Positions 1-12,559 of a stretch of 64,000 nt of DNA are shown in pieces. Made by a program: the position numbers and the translations under genes. Source of the stretch: Echinarachnius parma (lineage: Eukaryota; Echinodermata; Echinoidea; Clypeasteroida; Echinarachniidae); contig JBAMJV010001300.1 in assembly GCA_037951105.1 (NCBI GenBank), positions 186,001-250,000 on the forward strand, given 5' to 3'. Under the pieces are notes generated by a model. It was not told where the DNA came from and did no database searches. It worked only from the letters and a program-made list of their open reading frames with translations. Position 1 is the stretch's first letter, and every line of letters begins with the position of its first letter.

Positions 1-1458
1 GGGTTGGTAAAATGTGCATTTGGATGATCTGGTATATGTCCACTGAGTGGTCTGTGAAAACTATATGTTAAATGAATGTCATATGAAAAAGAATACGCGT
101 TAATGCAATGTGACATTTGCTAACTCATTGCATTAACTTTGTTTAGTTAAAATGTGTTAAATCCGAAAACATCCATTATAAATATCTTTATAATGATGCT
201 TCTATCGGTAGTACAAAATACAACCGGGTATGCGAGAATCGTTTGAGTTCTATACGTAATTTGTTTTAGGATTGTGCATGATTATGTTACTAGATTAGTT
301 GTATCTACATTGTTTGTCTATACGTTCGTGTATTGTTTTTTTCGTTTATTTGTTTATGTGTTTGTTTATATGTTTGTGTTTATGTGTTTGTTTATGTATT
401 TCGTCTTGTGTTTTTATTGGCTGTTTACGTTGCTTTGCTTTTTCCGCACTTGTGTTGCCCCATTTTCTCACTCTGTTCCAAGTCCTAAATCATCCAAACA
501 AAAAAGATTCAAATAATTACAGACTGAGCTTTGTTTTCTTTAGATAAATCCCTTGCCCATCCCCTCCCGTGCGTTCGCGTCCCGTTCTTAGCTGACCGCG
601 AAAAAGAGGTGTGTGTCCAAAATTGTTTTTGTCGAGTAAGTAACAAAAAACAAAATAGTCAAGTTTAGGAACGCTTTTAGTTAATTTTTCTTTAGCTAGC
701 TTCCATGTGTATTCATATTCATGTATAATGTCCATTTATGCATAGTGTACTTACATTCGCAGCATTAACATACTTATCATTGTTTTGCCGTTTTTCATAT
801 AACCAGCTTTTCATAAACATCATCATCGTGTTTATAGATTTTCATTATTAAAATTGTTTCATTATTGTGTGGCTCCCAGTTATATTTTAGATTAATTACC
901 GGTAATGTAAGTTTAGATAATATAAATCATTATTCATTATTCTTGAAACATTTTCACAAATCTTAAATTTAATGAATAAATACGTTGACCATTTTGACGA
1001 ATAAATGTAATAAGTAAGACCACAATATCAAACAACATTTATGATTTATTGCATCAAATAATTTAGCCATCGGCGTTGAAATTCTTCCTTGCGATGCACA
1101 TGGCCCGAATAACAACGACATACTTTTAAGGTAGAAACAATACAGCCTACGTTACTGTGAATATCAGTTGATTTCCTATACTTTGATACATTAAATATTG
1201 AGTCGACAAGTTCTTATGTTAATTTGATAATTATATAACTTGTTTTGTGTAGGCGAACTTCGAAAACACAATAACCATGATAACAAATGTGTACTTGTTT
1301 GTCATGCTAGTGTTAGGAGTATAATATATGTGAACTTAAGTGTTCAGGCTGACTGCTCTGTTATTTGTTTTATGTAACATTATTTGATACAAGTATACAT
1401 CTCACAATCGCATCAATCGTCGTGCCTTTCATCAAAACGATTTTCCTCACGTATATAG
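1..1458 (+). other. Intron of the left receptor gene (last intron)
   Basis: No exon could be supported here. The conserved 42-bp TM7 exon expected just before the tail exon at 1459 was searched for and not seen, so it lies left of the window. The stretch is AT-rich. Bases ~30-210 are a diverged copy of MITE family A, and 330-420 is a TTTGTTTATG-type simple repeat. Confidence 0.6.
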
Positions 1459-1941
1459 GTAAAAATGCAGATCAGACGCAAGTGGCTGGCGCACCAATGG
1501 TGGAGACGCGACAGTGACTTTCGCGGGAGATACGCGAACACGACGACGGTCACCGAAGCATGTACAGTCACACCGCCATCCGGTGGTCGACTCAGCGCGG
1601 CGGACCAGGGGTGTCCACTCCTCCGGAAATCCCCGAACTTTATCGGCAACGGTTCGGCGACGCCCGGAGACTACAACCACCGAAACCAGCAGCGCGGAAG
1701 CGGCGGTAGCGCCGGCAGCCTCGCGGTGAAATACCGGCCGGGGAGTGGCGCCAGCACGGTGTCGCGCACGCCGGAAATCGAGGAGATTCCCGAGGTCAAA
1801 GTTGAGAATTACTCTTTCAAGACGAATGGTGACGTCATCACGGAGACGGCCGCGGTGATCGAGGATGACGGTGCGGACACGGATGTCGGGTGTCCGCTCA
1901 TGGAGAGTGTGGATGTGAACACGAGAACGACCGAAGTATGA
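1459..1941 (+). CDS. Terminal coding exon (cytoplasmic tail) of a class B (secretin-family) GPCR
   Basis: The open frame continues into a splice acceptor (TATATAG before 1459) and ends in TGA at 1939-1941, giving 160 residues. It begins VKMQIRRKW, matching the start of helix 8 and tail in secretin-family receptors, where the preceding 42-bp exon ends in E and this exon begins in phase 0 with V. The tail exon of the minus-strand receptor has the same phase. The tail is basic at first, then Gly/Ser-rich, then acidic. It ends TTEV, which fits a class I PDZ-binding motif (S/T-x-hydrophobic). The rest of the receptor is outside the window. The first ATG at 1465 is internal and not a real start. 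Base composition is much more GC-rich than its surroundings, which supports coding. The receptor class is inferred mainly from the exon-start motif and phase. Confidence 0.75.
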   Translation, partial: VKMQIRRKWLAHQWWRRDSDFRGRYANTTTVTEACTVTPPSGGRLSAADQGCPLLRKSPNFIGNGSATPGDYNHRNQQRGSGGSAGSLAVKYRPGSGASTVSRTPEIEEIPEVKVENYSFKTNGDVITETAAVIEDDGADTDVGCPLMESVDVNTRTTEV

Positions 1942-1955
1942 CTCGGGATGTCGTG

Positions 1956-1961
1956 AATAAA
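1956..1961 (+). promoter_or_regulatory. Polyadenylation signal AATAAA
   Basis: A canonical AATAAA lies about 15 bases after the stop codon of the receptor tail exon, implying a very short 3' UTR if used. Confidence 0.5.
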
Positions 1962-2839
1962 ATTATATTAAACTGACAATGTATGTGTTATAGCATGTAT
2001 AGTGAGAACGTGACATGCGAACCAGATGATTGAAGTTCAACCTTACTATTACAAAAAAAAATCGCTTTGTCGTGGGATATTACACTTACGCTAGTGCGAA
2101 TTTGGAAATTGGACCTGTGAAATGAACATAAACGCGCTTCGACTTCATGCATGATCCATTCATCTGACACTAGTGTGAACGCGACGTGTTAACTGCTTCA
2201 ACGTGTAAATCAACCGTGTAATGTCGATACTGTAAACGCGACTTATTGAACAAACTAACATTTTGGCACCCGCTTGCGTGGGAAAATCAGACGTTAGGCT
2301 GAACGCGACATAACGACCTCTACGATATGTTTAAGGATGATCATAATGGTCATGGTAGGATAATTATTTGATCTGAGACGAGTAAATCACGGACTCCAAC
2401 ATGATGATATATTTTATTTGTACTAGTGTGAACGTGACATGCATATTGAACATTAAAGGGATGCATGATGACTACATTAAATGATGCTGTGCATCGATAT
2501 ACATGTTAGACTCGAATGTAGAGGATAATATATAAAACAAAAATAAAAAAAATAACGTATCAAAAGAGTCAACTGAACATTGTTACATGTGTATCTTTAT
2601 GAAGCTATGTTTTCTTGTGTAGGTTGTGTGCCTCCGTGGAATATCACTGAATGTTGGACTTTTATTCGGGATAATCTATCGGGAGAAGTCACGTATAAAT
2701 TACAATTATAACGTAAGCAAATACAATTGGGATTTGGTTGGTTGGTTGGTTGGTTATTTGGTTTTTGCAGACGCATTCAATCAATTTGATTATTTACGAC
2801 TGGGATCGCCTTCATCGGAGAGACGCAGCCAAGGTTCGA

Positions 2840-3022
2840 ACCGGGATCGAACACGGGCCAATTAGTGCAAAGAGCAGAGATCTGACCACTAGACCAAATC
2901 ACCAGTTCGCATTTGGTGGGTCTCATACTAGTCTAGATTCAGAACTGTATTCATTATATTCTGTTCTCCACATGGATAAGATTCGAACGCGCCACCTTCC
3001 AGATTGCTCGACCGGTGCTCTG
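2840..3022 (-). repeat. Two tRNA-like fragments (SINE/tRNA-pseudogene type)
   Basis: On the minus strand, 2825-2910 contains an A-box-like TCTAGTGGTCAG and a TTCGA B-box core. 2975-3022 contains a piece related to the tRNA-Ala-like repeat at 44.65/44.88 kb (GAGCACCGGTC, GAGCAAT, GTTCGAATC). Neither folds as a clean intact tRNA by eye. Confidence 0.4.
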
Positions 3023-3109
3023 CTACGTAGCTGCGAATAATTATGTCAAAATCCACACAACTTATTTAGAACACTATAGTGGTTCTCACATAATTATCGT
3101 TGAATTTAC

Positions 3110-3388
3110 GTTACCATTTTTCTGTATTACAAATTTCTCTTTCGGTGTTAAGATTTGTATGATTGAATCGTTCGGATCTAGTGTATCTAGTATCTAGTGG
3201 AGACTTTCAACTAAGTGTACAAAGTCAGTGCAATGAGTTAGCAAATATTACATAGCATTTTCGCTCATTACTAGGTCATGGCTTTCATTTTTATTCTATG
3301 GAAGCTTCATACAACAGTTAGTGGACATACTTATCAGATCCTAGACAAATATTTGCCCATGTAAACAAAAGTTATTACATCCCTTTAA
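3110..3388. repeat. MITE family A, diverged copy
   Basis: It shares the internal block around GTACAAAGT...AGTGCAATGAGTTAG and ATTTTCGCTCATTAC with the copies at 12560 and 24716, and ends in CCCTTTAA. Confidence 0.55.
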
Positions 3389-3432
3389 GTGGTGGTTTTC
3401 CCCCAAAGCTATGTCCAGTGTTCATGAAAGAC

Positions 3433-3521
3433 CACTACTTGTATTCGTATAGAACTCAGCCGTATAGAGCACCAGTCATGGTATCTGAAGGTCGTGGGTT
3501 CGAATCCCATCGCGGTCCAGT
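3433..3521 (+). repeat. tRNA-like sequence (SINE head or tRNA pseudogene)
   Basis: It contains GAACTCAGCCGTATAGAGCAC followed by GGTCGTGGGTTCGAATCCCA, an A-box-like and B-box arrangement resembling the tRNA-Ala-like repeats elsewhere in the window. The acceptor stem does not pair well. Confidence 0.4.
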
Positions 3522-4584
3522 TTTCTTTGTTCTCTATTTATGTATATTATGTTTTTTTGTTTCGTCTAGTCAGCTTTCGTTGTATTCATAATAAAATCAT
3601 GATATCGTTTGTTATAATGTTACCCTATTGAGGGCTGGGCCCGAGATATCCTGGCTTGGGCCTATATGATTTGTTTCAAATAATTTAGAACATAAATGAC
3701 CTTGCAACTTCTTTTGCTGTCGTTGATGAAAGTGATCCATTTTTTCATTAGGTGTTTTTTTCCCCGTAAGTGATATAGAAGACTTATATAATCATATACC
3801 AATATAATTAACAAATACTCTTCTGAATAATTATGTGATAGTTTAATTGAAAAGGAACACTGTTTATCTAGTGAGAAAAAAGGGTGTCTGAACATTTATG
3901 TAAGATTTTATCACCCAGTGTCCGATGGTTTTAACTACAATTATAAAACAAACCATCTGGAACACTTTTTAGATCAATCATATTAGTATCTACATACGTT
4001 TCAGAAGCTAAACGACAATATATAATACAATTCAGATTTATTAGTTAAAGGGGCATTATTGTTTTGAAGAATGCGTCTCTAAATTGTCTTTTGGCGATGA
4101 AGGTACTTTCAAAACTATGAAAGTTATAATTATTCAACATGTATTCATGGTCTGTATGAGTATATGTAAAGCCTTCAAGTTGATGATATTACATGCATAA
4201 TGTAATATAAATATAATGGTCGACAATAGTTCATGAATGTTTGGGATGTGTATACTATGGCTGCATATGAATATATCGATATAATAGTTTAATGTTGTAT
4301 ATTTATGTATTTCGTTTATGTCTTTCCTTTTGTTAAAATGTGCCGTCAATTAGCGTAGGGATATATTCCGACCATAATTATTGCATGATACGTGGTTATG
4401 TTGTTTTGTTCATTCGTTGCTTGCTAAATAATTTGTCAAATTGCGTTTGATTGAAAATATGAATCATGAAATATTACTATGATAATCGATAGTACAAACA
4501 AACCCTCACATTCCCCTACATTTATGGAATGGATCTCGTGGCAACCCACGAGAACGGCCAATTATCAAGTTTCACATGTTAGCC

Positions 4585-4901
4585 AGGGGGTGTTTCACAA
4601 AGATCCTAAGTTGAACTTTACTCTAAGTTGGACTTAAAAATTATGGAAGCCATTTGTAGCCTTGGAATGAAATATATTCAAAAGCAAAAATGCAATTATT
4701 TTAGACTTTTCATAAATTTTACATCCCAATCATTAAATCTCCTTGATAATATAAAATATGAATGATTTGAATCAACATGTTATGCCATTAAAAAGAAGTT
4801 TTATAGAAGAAAACAAATCAAAGAAACTAACGGCTTTCCATAATATTTAAGTCCAACGTATAGAGTTAAGTTCAACTAAGGATCTTTGTGAAACACCCCC
4901 C
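4585..4901. repeat. MITE family C (foldback, GGGGGTGTTTCACAAAGATC termini)
   Basis: The left end GGGGGTGTTTCACAAAGATC is mirrored at the right end by GATCTTTGTGAAACACCCCC. The inner inverted segments include AAGTTGGACTTA. A second copy lies at 50233-50517. There is no coding capacity. Confidence 0.75.
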
Positions 4902-5021
4902 AGCACTTGAACTTTATATACTCACTGTATATACCTTCACATGGATTTTAAAACCAGCCAAAACACTTACAAACAATCGGAACGAAACAGTGCTCTTGCT
5001 TACCTTTAATGTAGTTGTATG

Positions 5022-5453
5022 TATAGGTTTCCCGCTCAATTTGATACTTTTTTTTTCAATAAAATTCATTATGGGTCATTAAAATTCACTCATTGCAGCG
5101 TAATCGTTGGGTTCGGTCTTTCAAATTCCGAATAAGTGCAAGCGGATCCAAGCTTACGCGTTTAGCTTTCGTGAATATATTAGACACGGGAGTTCATTTT
5201 ATGGGCACTCGAATTCGCGAATGTGCGTACAATTTAACGCGTCATTCCTGATGAGCATGCGCACAAAGTTGATATTCGGCTGCGCATTCGCGAATACGAG
5301 TGGCCATAAATGAACTCCCGTGTCTATTCACGAAGGCTAATGCGTAAGCATATAATTCGCTTGCACCAACGGTTACGCGGCAATGCGTGAATTTGAATGA
5401 CCCTTAATGAATTTTATTGAAAAAAGTATCAAATTGAGCGGGAAAACCTATAT
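5022..5453. repeat. Foldback element with long inverted arms
   Basis: The left arm starting TATAGGTTT(T)CCCGCTCAAT is the reverse complement of the right arm ending ATTGAGCGGGAAAACCTATA. Pairing continues inward over roughly 200 bp, including GACACGGGAGTTCAT and its complement. Apparent ORFs here are parts of the palindrome. Confidence 0.8.
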
Positions 5454-5959
5454 CATCAGCACTCATGTATTCAGATTAATGAACTCTAATCAAATACATA
5501 ATAGTTGACCTACTGTAATGGCGTATAACTATACGCAATATATGTCTTCGTACAAAACGGTTCTTTCAGTATTTTATTTTCTATCATAATGGGTTTTTTA
5601 ATTATAATTTATTGTACTTCAACAAACAAAGTAACATAAAACAAAGCGGTTATGTATTCTGTTTGTTATATTATTGTTTGTTCTTCTTTTTGTGGACATC
5701 AATGTATTTTATACGCAATTTGTGTTCATGCCGTGAACTGCATGTAGACGAATATTAACAACATCATCTACAGTAACTGGATTTTGCAAATTAAAACAAA
5801 CAACCAAATTGTATGAAGTATTATTTTCATTGATTTATTTTGGTTGGATTGATTAATAATTGGATTGGTAATCAGAGAGCTGCATAACATTAACACTTTC
5901 AGTAGAAAACAACAATAAGAGACTGAACCGATGCTGAGCCAAACTTTATCGACAAGGGT

Positions 5960-6385
5960 CTTTGCCTGATGATGACGGTGATGATGACGAAGATGATGAT
6001 GGTAATGACAATGATGATGATGGTGATGGTTACGATGATGATGATGATTGTGGTGATGATGACGATAACGCTCATGATGAAGACGATTGTGGTGATGATG
6101 ATGACGGTGATGGTTATGATGATGGCATCTCCGGGAGGAGGGGTATCGGGGGTGGGGCGAAGCGGCACGTGCCCCAAATAATTTTAATACAAACACAACA
6201 AAACAACACAAAGGGGGAAATAATGTATCAAATAAAGAACAATGAATAGTGCTGCTACGCCATTTGATGATCACGATGATGACACACACATACACGCACA
6301 AACACAAACACACACACATACACACACACACACACACGCACAAAATAATACACATACACACACACACATCATACACATACAAACA
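5960..6385. repeat. Simple repeats: GATGAT-rich then (CA)n-rich tracts
   Basis: 5966-6125 is imperfect GAT/GATGGT repeat. 6277-6385 is ACACAC-rich. Poly-Asp, poly-Met and poly-His frames across it come from the repeat. Confidence 0.85.
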
Positions 6386-6977
6386 GACAATTGTGCTTAC
6401 ACGTACTTACTAAATTGATAATCGCACCTGCAATATACGAAAACACGTTTAAATGACGAATGTCAACAATCTGTCTTTTGTACATCGTATTTACTTAAAC
6501 AATATCAGCAGATAATTTATCAAATTATTCTTTATACAATATGAATAGTATGGTGGACAATTACTGCCCCGCAGGGCAGCATGGCATTACATTGCGCACT
6601 TTCCACGTCTTAAATCGAAAAATATCTTTGCCAATTTGAGTGGGGTTTTAGTTAAACAATCACAAAAAAAAACAAATACAAATATACAACGTAATACAAA
6701 TAATGTGTATATAAACAAATTATGTTGTGGTACGGAGAAGGATAAAAGATGCCACAAAAAGTGTTACCAAACGAATAACGATACACAATCTTTTGACACA
6801 TCGAAATACTAAGTCAGACTAGAAACATAACGTAATAAATCAAACAATCTATCATAATTAATCAACATTTCATTCACAATTATCTGAAGAAAAAAAAGAA
6901 AAGAACATACCATAATTACCAATTACCACGTACAAATCAAATAAATATTTTATCATACACAATTATTATATAACATA

Positions 6978-7818
6978 TTAAAGTGATCCATTAACTTTAT
7001 ATTTTCCCCCCAAAGTGGTATTTGAGATTCCAATCACAAATCAATATCTTTGTAACATTCTTGAGAAAGATATGTGAGATTTTCACAGAAAAGAAATAAT
7101 GTTTACCTAGTAAAAAAAGGGGTAAAGCGATGTACGATTTTATCCCGATCGTCCGAATTCGAATATAATATTCGGATACTCAACCATACATGTAGACTAC
7201 ACTACGGTCGGAAACCGTATATAGACCCCGGGGGGGGGGGGGTACTCACGTATATTGGGTATACGGGGATGTGCCGCTGGGAAGGGTGACTTTTTCAAGA
7301 AAGATCCTTAGACATGGGTCCCCTTTTCAAGAAAGATCCTTAGACATGGGTCCCCTTTTCATCAAAAAAATCCTTAGACATGGGTCCCTTTTTTCAGATT
7401 TCCCCTTTTTTATACGGGATTTTTGGATTTGCCGATGTAAAATTGCAAAATTTTTCAAGCTCGCTACGCTCGCTAACTTAAAACCGCAAAATTTGCGGGA
7501 AATACACCCAAAACATGCGCCGCAGGCGAAAAAAAATCCTTAGGCATGGGTCCATTTTTCGCAAAAAGACCCTTAGATGTGGGTATGGGTTTGGAGGTCT
7601 CAGCCGCACACCCCCGTCCGACTATAATCTGAGTACCCCCCCCGGGATATAGACGCTCTCAAATTCAATCTTAAATATAGCCATGAAACTGGAGACATTT
7701 GACAAAACAAAACCCATTTAATTATTCTGTTACCATAGGCCAAACAACAAGGTTAAAGAGTAGGGAAAAATCCCAGTGATATTGGTTGAAATTGTACTAA
7801 GTTAATGGATCACTTTAA
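6978..7818. repeat. MITE with 20-bp perfect TIRs, carrying a nested element
   Basis: The left end TTAAAGTGATCCATTAACTT and the right end AAGTTAATGGATCACTTTAA are exact reverse complements. The termini begin in TTAA like the other MITE families here. An unrelated element (7226-7646) sits inside. Confidence 0.8.
7226..7646. repeat. Nested element with CCCCGGGGG / GTACTCA termini and internal short repeats
   Basis: The ends are ATAGACCCCGGGGG...GGTACTCA and TGAGTACCCCCCCCGGG followed by ATATAGAC, forming inverted termini within a poly-G/poly-C run. Inside are four to five copies of a unit around CCTTAGACATGGGTCCC and a CTCGCTACGCTCGC palindrome. No credible protein is encoded. Confidence 0.75.
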
Positions 7819-8884
7819 GCATAAATGTATGCCTATATTCAAAGTGATGTGTACAGTACTATCCAATTAAATACTTTCATAATTACATGATCCGTCATCA
7901 ATTGCGATCACAATACTTTCCTCTTATTCAACATTTGAATGGGTATACGTAAATTAATCAGCGGAAAGTTATGTATACTTCAGAAGAAAACAAAATAATG
8001 GGATGGAAATACATTCAAAACTGAATAATACAATGAATATTAGCACCGAATACAAAAAAAACAAGCTATTGAAGAATTGTGGATAATTATTCTGATTTGG
8101 CACATACATTATTCCCCGATGATACCAAATAAACGCTATTAGTATCATTATCGGAACTATTGTTTTATTATTATAATTATTAATACTAATGTAATTGTAT
8201 ATTTATAACGTGCGCATGTCCGTCAGAAGACACTTGTGGCGCACAATCATGTGTAATGGAATTATAATGGCAGTTTTGCAGGAGATAGGATTATAATTAC
8301 TTTAGTGATTTCCAAAATAAATTAATTAATTACAATTGTTTTTAAATTTTGATCTGCGACTATCACTGCATGGGTACATATCGCAGAATCACTAATGCAC
8401 CAAAATAAAATGTCTTTGTGAGAATGTGAAATTGTATATTAAAGAACTTTTCTTTATTTTCGTTTGCGTTTTCTTACAACAACTGCGATATGTAATATAG
8501 CACACTGTACAATAAATACGAGTCAATAATAAAATTAGTTCCTCTTTTGTACAAAATGTACACGATAATATTCCTTTTCATGATCTAGCCTATGTTGATA
8601 CCAGCTGATACCAAAAAAAGAAGGATTTCCGACTCATGATACAATGATAAACATTATGTGTATCTCTAAAGTACAATAAATCGAGTAAAAAAATGAATAC
8701 GATAATACTTTTTTACAAATTTCATTACAATAAATAAGTGTATAAATACTGACACAGATATGTACAGACATAATGTATGACAATCACTTCACAATAACAA
8801 TAAGTTAAAACCACTTCGTCGTCGCGTCTGATGGCGCTTGTCAAAAAGCTAACCACAGAAATACAATTATATTGTTCACGGTGC

Positions 8885-9010
8885 GTAAATGCACACAAAC
8901 TGGCTTAGTGGTATGCAGTGCGCACAAACTAGCCTAGTTCAAAATGGCGACGCGCAGTACGTGTAGCATCACCACGCTTGGCGATCTTTAAAAACACACA
9001 CGCACTGCGC
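8885..9010. repeat. Dispersed repeat with CTAGCCTAGTTCAAAATGG core
   Basis: The core AACTAGCCTAGTTCAAAATG preceded by GTGCGCAC recurs at 11424-11480 (+), 59495-59535 (-) and 60705-60730 (-). It is usually flanked by TGCGCA-rich sequence. The element boundaries are not clear. Confidence 0.5.
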
Positions 9011-11423
9011 GCTGTGTAGCTTACGAATGCTGTATATTGCCCGAGGCATCGTCGATTTTCGTTTCCGCGTTGTCTGAACATCAACACTTGTGCATAAATA
9101 GTATGCGTGTGTTTACAAGACTCGTGTCATATGCATGTCACTGCATGACTGTGTTGAGTATAGTAAATGAGTTCAGGTGTGCTCATAAATAAATACATAA
9201 TTCTAAACAATGACTCATAATATGATTCTTCCAACAAGTTAACTGACAATTGTTGGAAATGGTAACCTGCAAGGTGGTGATTCTGATGATTGTTCAATAG
9301 TTGTTAAAGACACTACATTTTCCCCGTCAAAAGGCGCTCTTCAGAATGCTTACACTGGTTGGCGCCATGTAGCCCACTTCCTGGGCTGTCTTCAAAGTTG
9401 TCATTTTGCGTTCACTACGAACTGAATGCGTACACTATTAATACATACATTATTATACAAATAGTGCATGGTTTGGAGTTGAATATACCAGAATAGACAA
9501 CTATACATTTTTAATTTCTCGAGAGCACGAGATCAATTAAAAATGTAGATGTGTCTATTATGGAATATTTAACGACAGGAATCATGTACTATTTGTTATA
9601 TAAGATGATTATTTTGAGGAACTGATTTTGTTATCATGTTGATAAACCCAAATTGACCTTGCTAAAATTGTGAGTGTTCTCTCGTCGGCCCTGCGTACTT
9701 TGTACAAGGGCCAGCGCGTATTAAAAATAATTGCGCGCTATGCGCAATTTCCCCATTCAAGAACAAGCACACAAGCGCACATTACGCACACCAAGGCCAT
9801 CCCCTGCGCAGTTATAGTACATAATGCACTATAACTTTACCATTTACTATACCGGATTAAGCATCAGTAATCAACCAATAGGAATGTTCAATTTCCCTTA
9901 ATTATGACGTCATCATATTATATAATGAAATAACGCACGTAAGCTCGCAAATTCTATGCTACGCACTTTCGCCGGCGACAGATTCACATGGCAGGTCGCG
10001 CTCAACGACTGGCTATTGTTACTAGCGCGCGCTGATAGAGACATCTCACGCGGACGAGGGAGAATAAAGAGCAAAATATCGACTAGAATCAATGATAGTA
10101 GCTGCATGCAGCTAGTCTAGGCGCCGTGTTGTGCGTATGTCGCGCACGCGCACTGTAAGCGTTGCGTACTTACGCTAAAAATATGCGCGAGTGTCTCGCT
10201 CACGTATACGATTCCCCTGGTTCCCGAGACATGGCGCTGGTCATGTGCCTCTTCGGGATTGGACAACGCAGTCGCTTTAAACAACAATAATCAATTAGGC
10301 CTTACACGAAACAGGAATACAGTTGCCTTTCAATAGAACGCCGGAGGTAAATTCATTACTGTAAAATTCGGCAATAAAAATAGTATATATGTATCATAAT
10401 TATAAAATACGAATACTTTAATACAAATATCAACTCACTAACATTCTCTAAAAGCTGCTTTCGTGTTAAAAATTCTGCAATACGATTCTCTATACACCAT
10501 TCTGTATAATACAACATGCTACGATATACTATTTACAACATTATATATAATTCACAATATCTGTAGGTATAGTACAAGTAAAAAAAGCAAACGAAAACAT
10601 CAGTCAATTGTAATGGTGACAATCAAGTACAATCCATTGTGTTGCGCCCATAGAGATATAGGGAAACCCTATGATTGCGCCCTTCGAAATACGAATGCGC
10701 CTTTAAGTATGTTGCATTATTTTGTGTTAACATTATCTTTCGAAAGGTGGCGCTGTTGACGTATCATCGTATGCGTTATAGAGTTGATCTCGAATACTAA
10801 CAGCACCCACTTACACCGATGTTACACATAATTATAAGCACCACCCAATAAGCATCGTTATTCATTGACCAGCAATACCGCTACCTGCATGTGATGGGTT
10901 CATTTCGGTTGAGCACTGTTTAATGGACACTGCATATTCTGACAATTTTGATCAGTCCCTTGAATCGCGTCACTGTTAAATTTCAACAAAACGCGGAAGC
11001 AATGTACATAAAATAATGAAACACATCATCTCGAAACAGTGACGATTGTGATTTACCACAGACCTTTTCTCAATAAATACAAAATTAGGACCAATTTCCT
11101 TGTAATAAAGTACTTTTCTCCTTCGATTTTGGCACTGAATAATTTTAATACAAGCTGCAGCAACTGGGTTTTTTTTTTCTTCGTAAAAAGGTGGAACCGT
11201 CATGGTTCAAAACACCGGTGTAGATGGCGACATTCAAGAATAAAAAAAGGAATCCTTTCAGCGGCGCAGAGAAGAGCACCTTTGCACGATAGTGCGCACT
11301 CAATCTGGCTCATAGCATGGTTGGCACGATTTTCTATGATAAGTGTTATTAGGTCCTTCGGATGCGTAAATCAGACGCGCGGTTCCATCTTACGAACCCC
11401 TTGCGCACGGCGCGTGCTTTTTC

Positions 11424-11480
11424 TCAGTATTGGCTCAGTATTGTGCGGTGTGCACAAACCAGCCTAGTTCAAAATGGTGA
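11424..11480. repeat. Dispersed CTAGTTCAAAATGG repeat, second copy
   Basis: GTGCACAAACCAGCCTAGTT followed by CAAAATGG matches the 8.9-kb copy with one substitution. It lies directly below the last exon of the minus-strand receptor, possibly in its 3' UTR. Confidence 0.45.
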
Positions 11481-11537
11481 TCATCGGTGAAGAATCACTG
11501 CGCTTAATAATCTTTATCTTTCATAGTCGGTGTTGTT

Positions 11538-11810
11538 TCAGCTATCGGCATTTTCCGGCGTCTCCGGGCACGTGGTCGGGGACAGTGGCTTCATTTCCGT
11601 GCAGCACTGATCGTGCTGATCGTGTTCGGCAATTGTCGTGGAGTGATCGAGGTGGCTTCGGCTGCGGTACGAACTCGCCATGACCACTTCGGAAGTCGTC
11701 GGGACGCCGCACGAGCCATTGGTCGTGTGGTACTGGTTGCTCCGCCGGGGAGTCCGCTTCCCGTACTCGTCCAGACTCGCGAGGACCTTGCGCTTGACCA
11801 GCTTCCGAAC
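11538..11810 (-). CDS. Receptor exon 11: C-terminal tail and stop
   Basis: The acceptor TTCTGCAG ends at 11811. The exon starts in phase 0 with VRKLVKRKV, completing the conserved NAEV|R junction, and runs 90 residues to TGA at 11540-11538. The tail is basic then Ser/Thr-rich (RTPRRSNQ...SSYRSRS...TPENADS) with many potential phosphorylation sites, as expected for desensitisation. A CC pair (DQCCTE) could be palmitoylated. There is no PDZ-type end, unlike the neighbouring plus-strand receptor. Confidence 0.88.
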   Translation of the reverse strand, partial: VRKLVKRKVLASLDEYGKRTPRRSNQYHTTNGSCGVPTTSEVVMASSYRSRSHLDHSTTIAEHDQHDQCCTEMKPLSPTTCPETPENADS

Positions 11811-11940
11811 CTGCAGAAGGGAATTTGTATTTAATTTTTAAATATTCAAATGAAATGACGATATAAAAAACGATCAATATCCATTTATAGTTGGTGGAGG
11901 TTGAAAAGAACGAACGACTGTAAATCAAACACAAATATAT

Positions 11941-11995
11941 ACAATTATTGTTATTATTGTCATTATTATTAGGCTATCAATATTATTATTATTAT

Positions 11996-12039
<44 letters not shown>

Positions 12040-12098
12040 TTATTAGTATTATTATTACTATCATCGTCCGTAATATCATTAGTACTTATGTAATTATT

Positions 12099-12129
<31 letters not shown>

Positions 12130-12230
12130 TTTGTTTAATTATAATTATTATCATTTTACAATTATAACTTATTATCATAATCATTAAATTGGCATCTTAA
12201 TATTATTTTAACGATCAAAATAATATATAT
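11941..12230. repeat. Simple repeats (ATT)n and (TAG)n in the last intron
   Basis: ATTATT and TAGTAG trinucleotide tracts lie between receptor exons 10 and 11. Confidence 0.85.
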
Positions 12231-12242
12231 TTGACATCTCAC

Positions 12243-12284
12243 CTCAGCGTTCAGAAAGCAGTAGATGACCGCGACAAACACGCC
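12243..12284 (-). CDS. Receptor exon 10: TM7 (42-bp exon)
   Basis: It encodes GVFVAVIYCFLNAE between TATGCAG and GTGAGAT. Length (42 bp), phase 0/0 and motif match the TM7 exon conserved across secretin-family receptor genes (G.FVA..YCF.N.E). It is too short for ORF calling but unambiguous. Confidence 0.93.
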
Positions 12285-12559
12285 CTGCATACACAAAAAA
12301 CATATAATAATAACTTATAACATAACATGATATTGTTATGACAATATTGTGAAAAACATTTGTTATGTACATTACCAATTTCCTTATATTACCATCATTA
12401 GTTAATAGCACATCTTTCAAATAGCACGTATCGGCAATCTTAAATACTCAAGGCGTTGTACAAAACACGATACTTAGCACACAAATCACTCTCCGGAGAA
12501 ATGAACAACAATAATTCTAACATTAGTAACCATGGTAACTTTGAGTAGATAAGGGCGTT

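Larger units (their letters stand above)
1942..11537. other. Intergenic region between two convergent receptor genes
   Basis: I see no supportable protein gene here. The content is nested MITEs, foldback elements, tRNA-like fragments and simple repeats (listed separately) in AT-rich DNA. 7820-8880 and 9000-11000 hold nothing recognisable beyond short GC-rich patches with alternating TGCGCA (about 8900-9060, 9700-9800, 10120-10200). The 3' end of the minus-strand receptor transcript should lie just below 11538, but no convincing AATAAA was found close to it. Confidence 0.5.

Noticed and set aside
5768-6382. 204-residue His-rich minus-strand frame
   Set aside because: It is created by GAT and CA simple repeats.
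11039-11467. 142-residue plus-strand frame
   Set aside because: No motif, low-complexity start, overlaps a dispersed repeat; antisense to the expected receptor 3' UTR.
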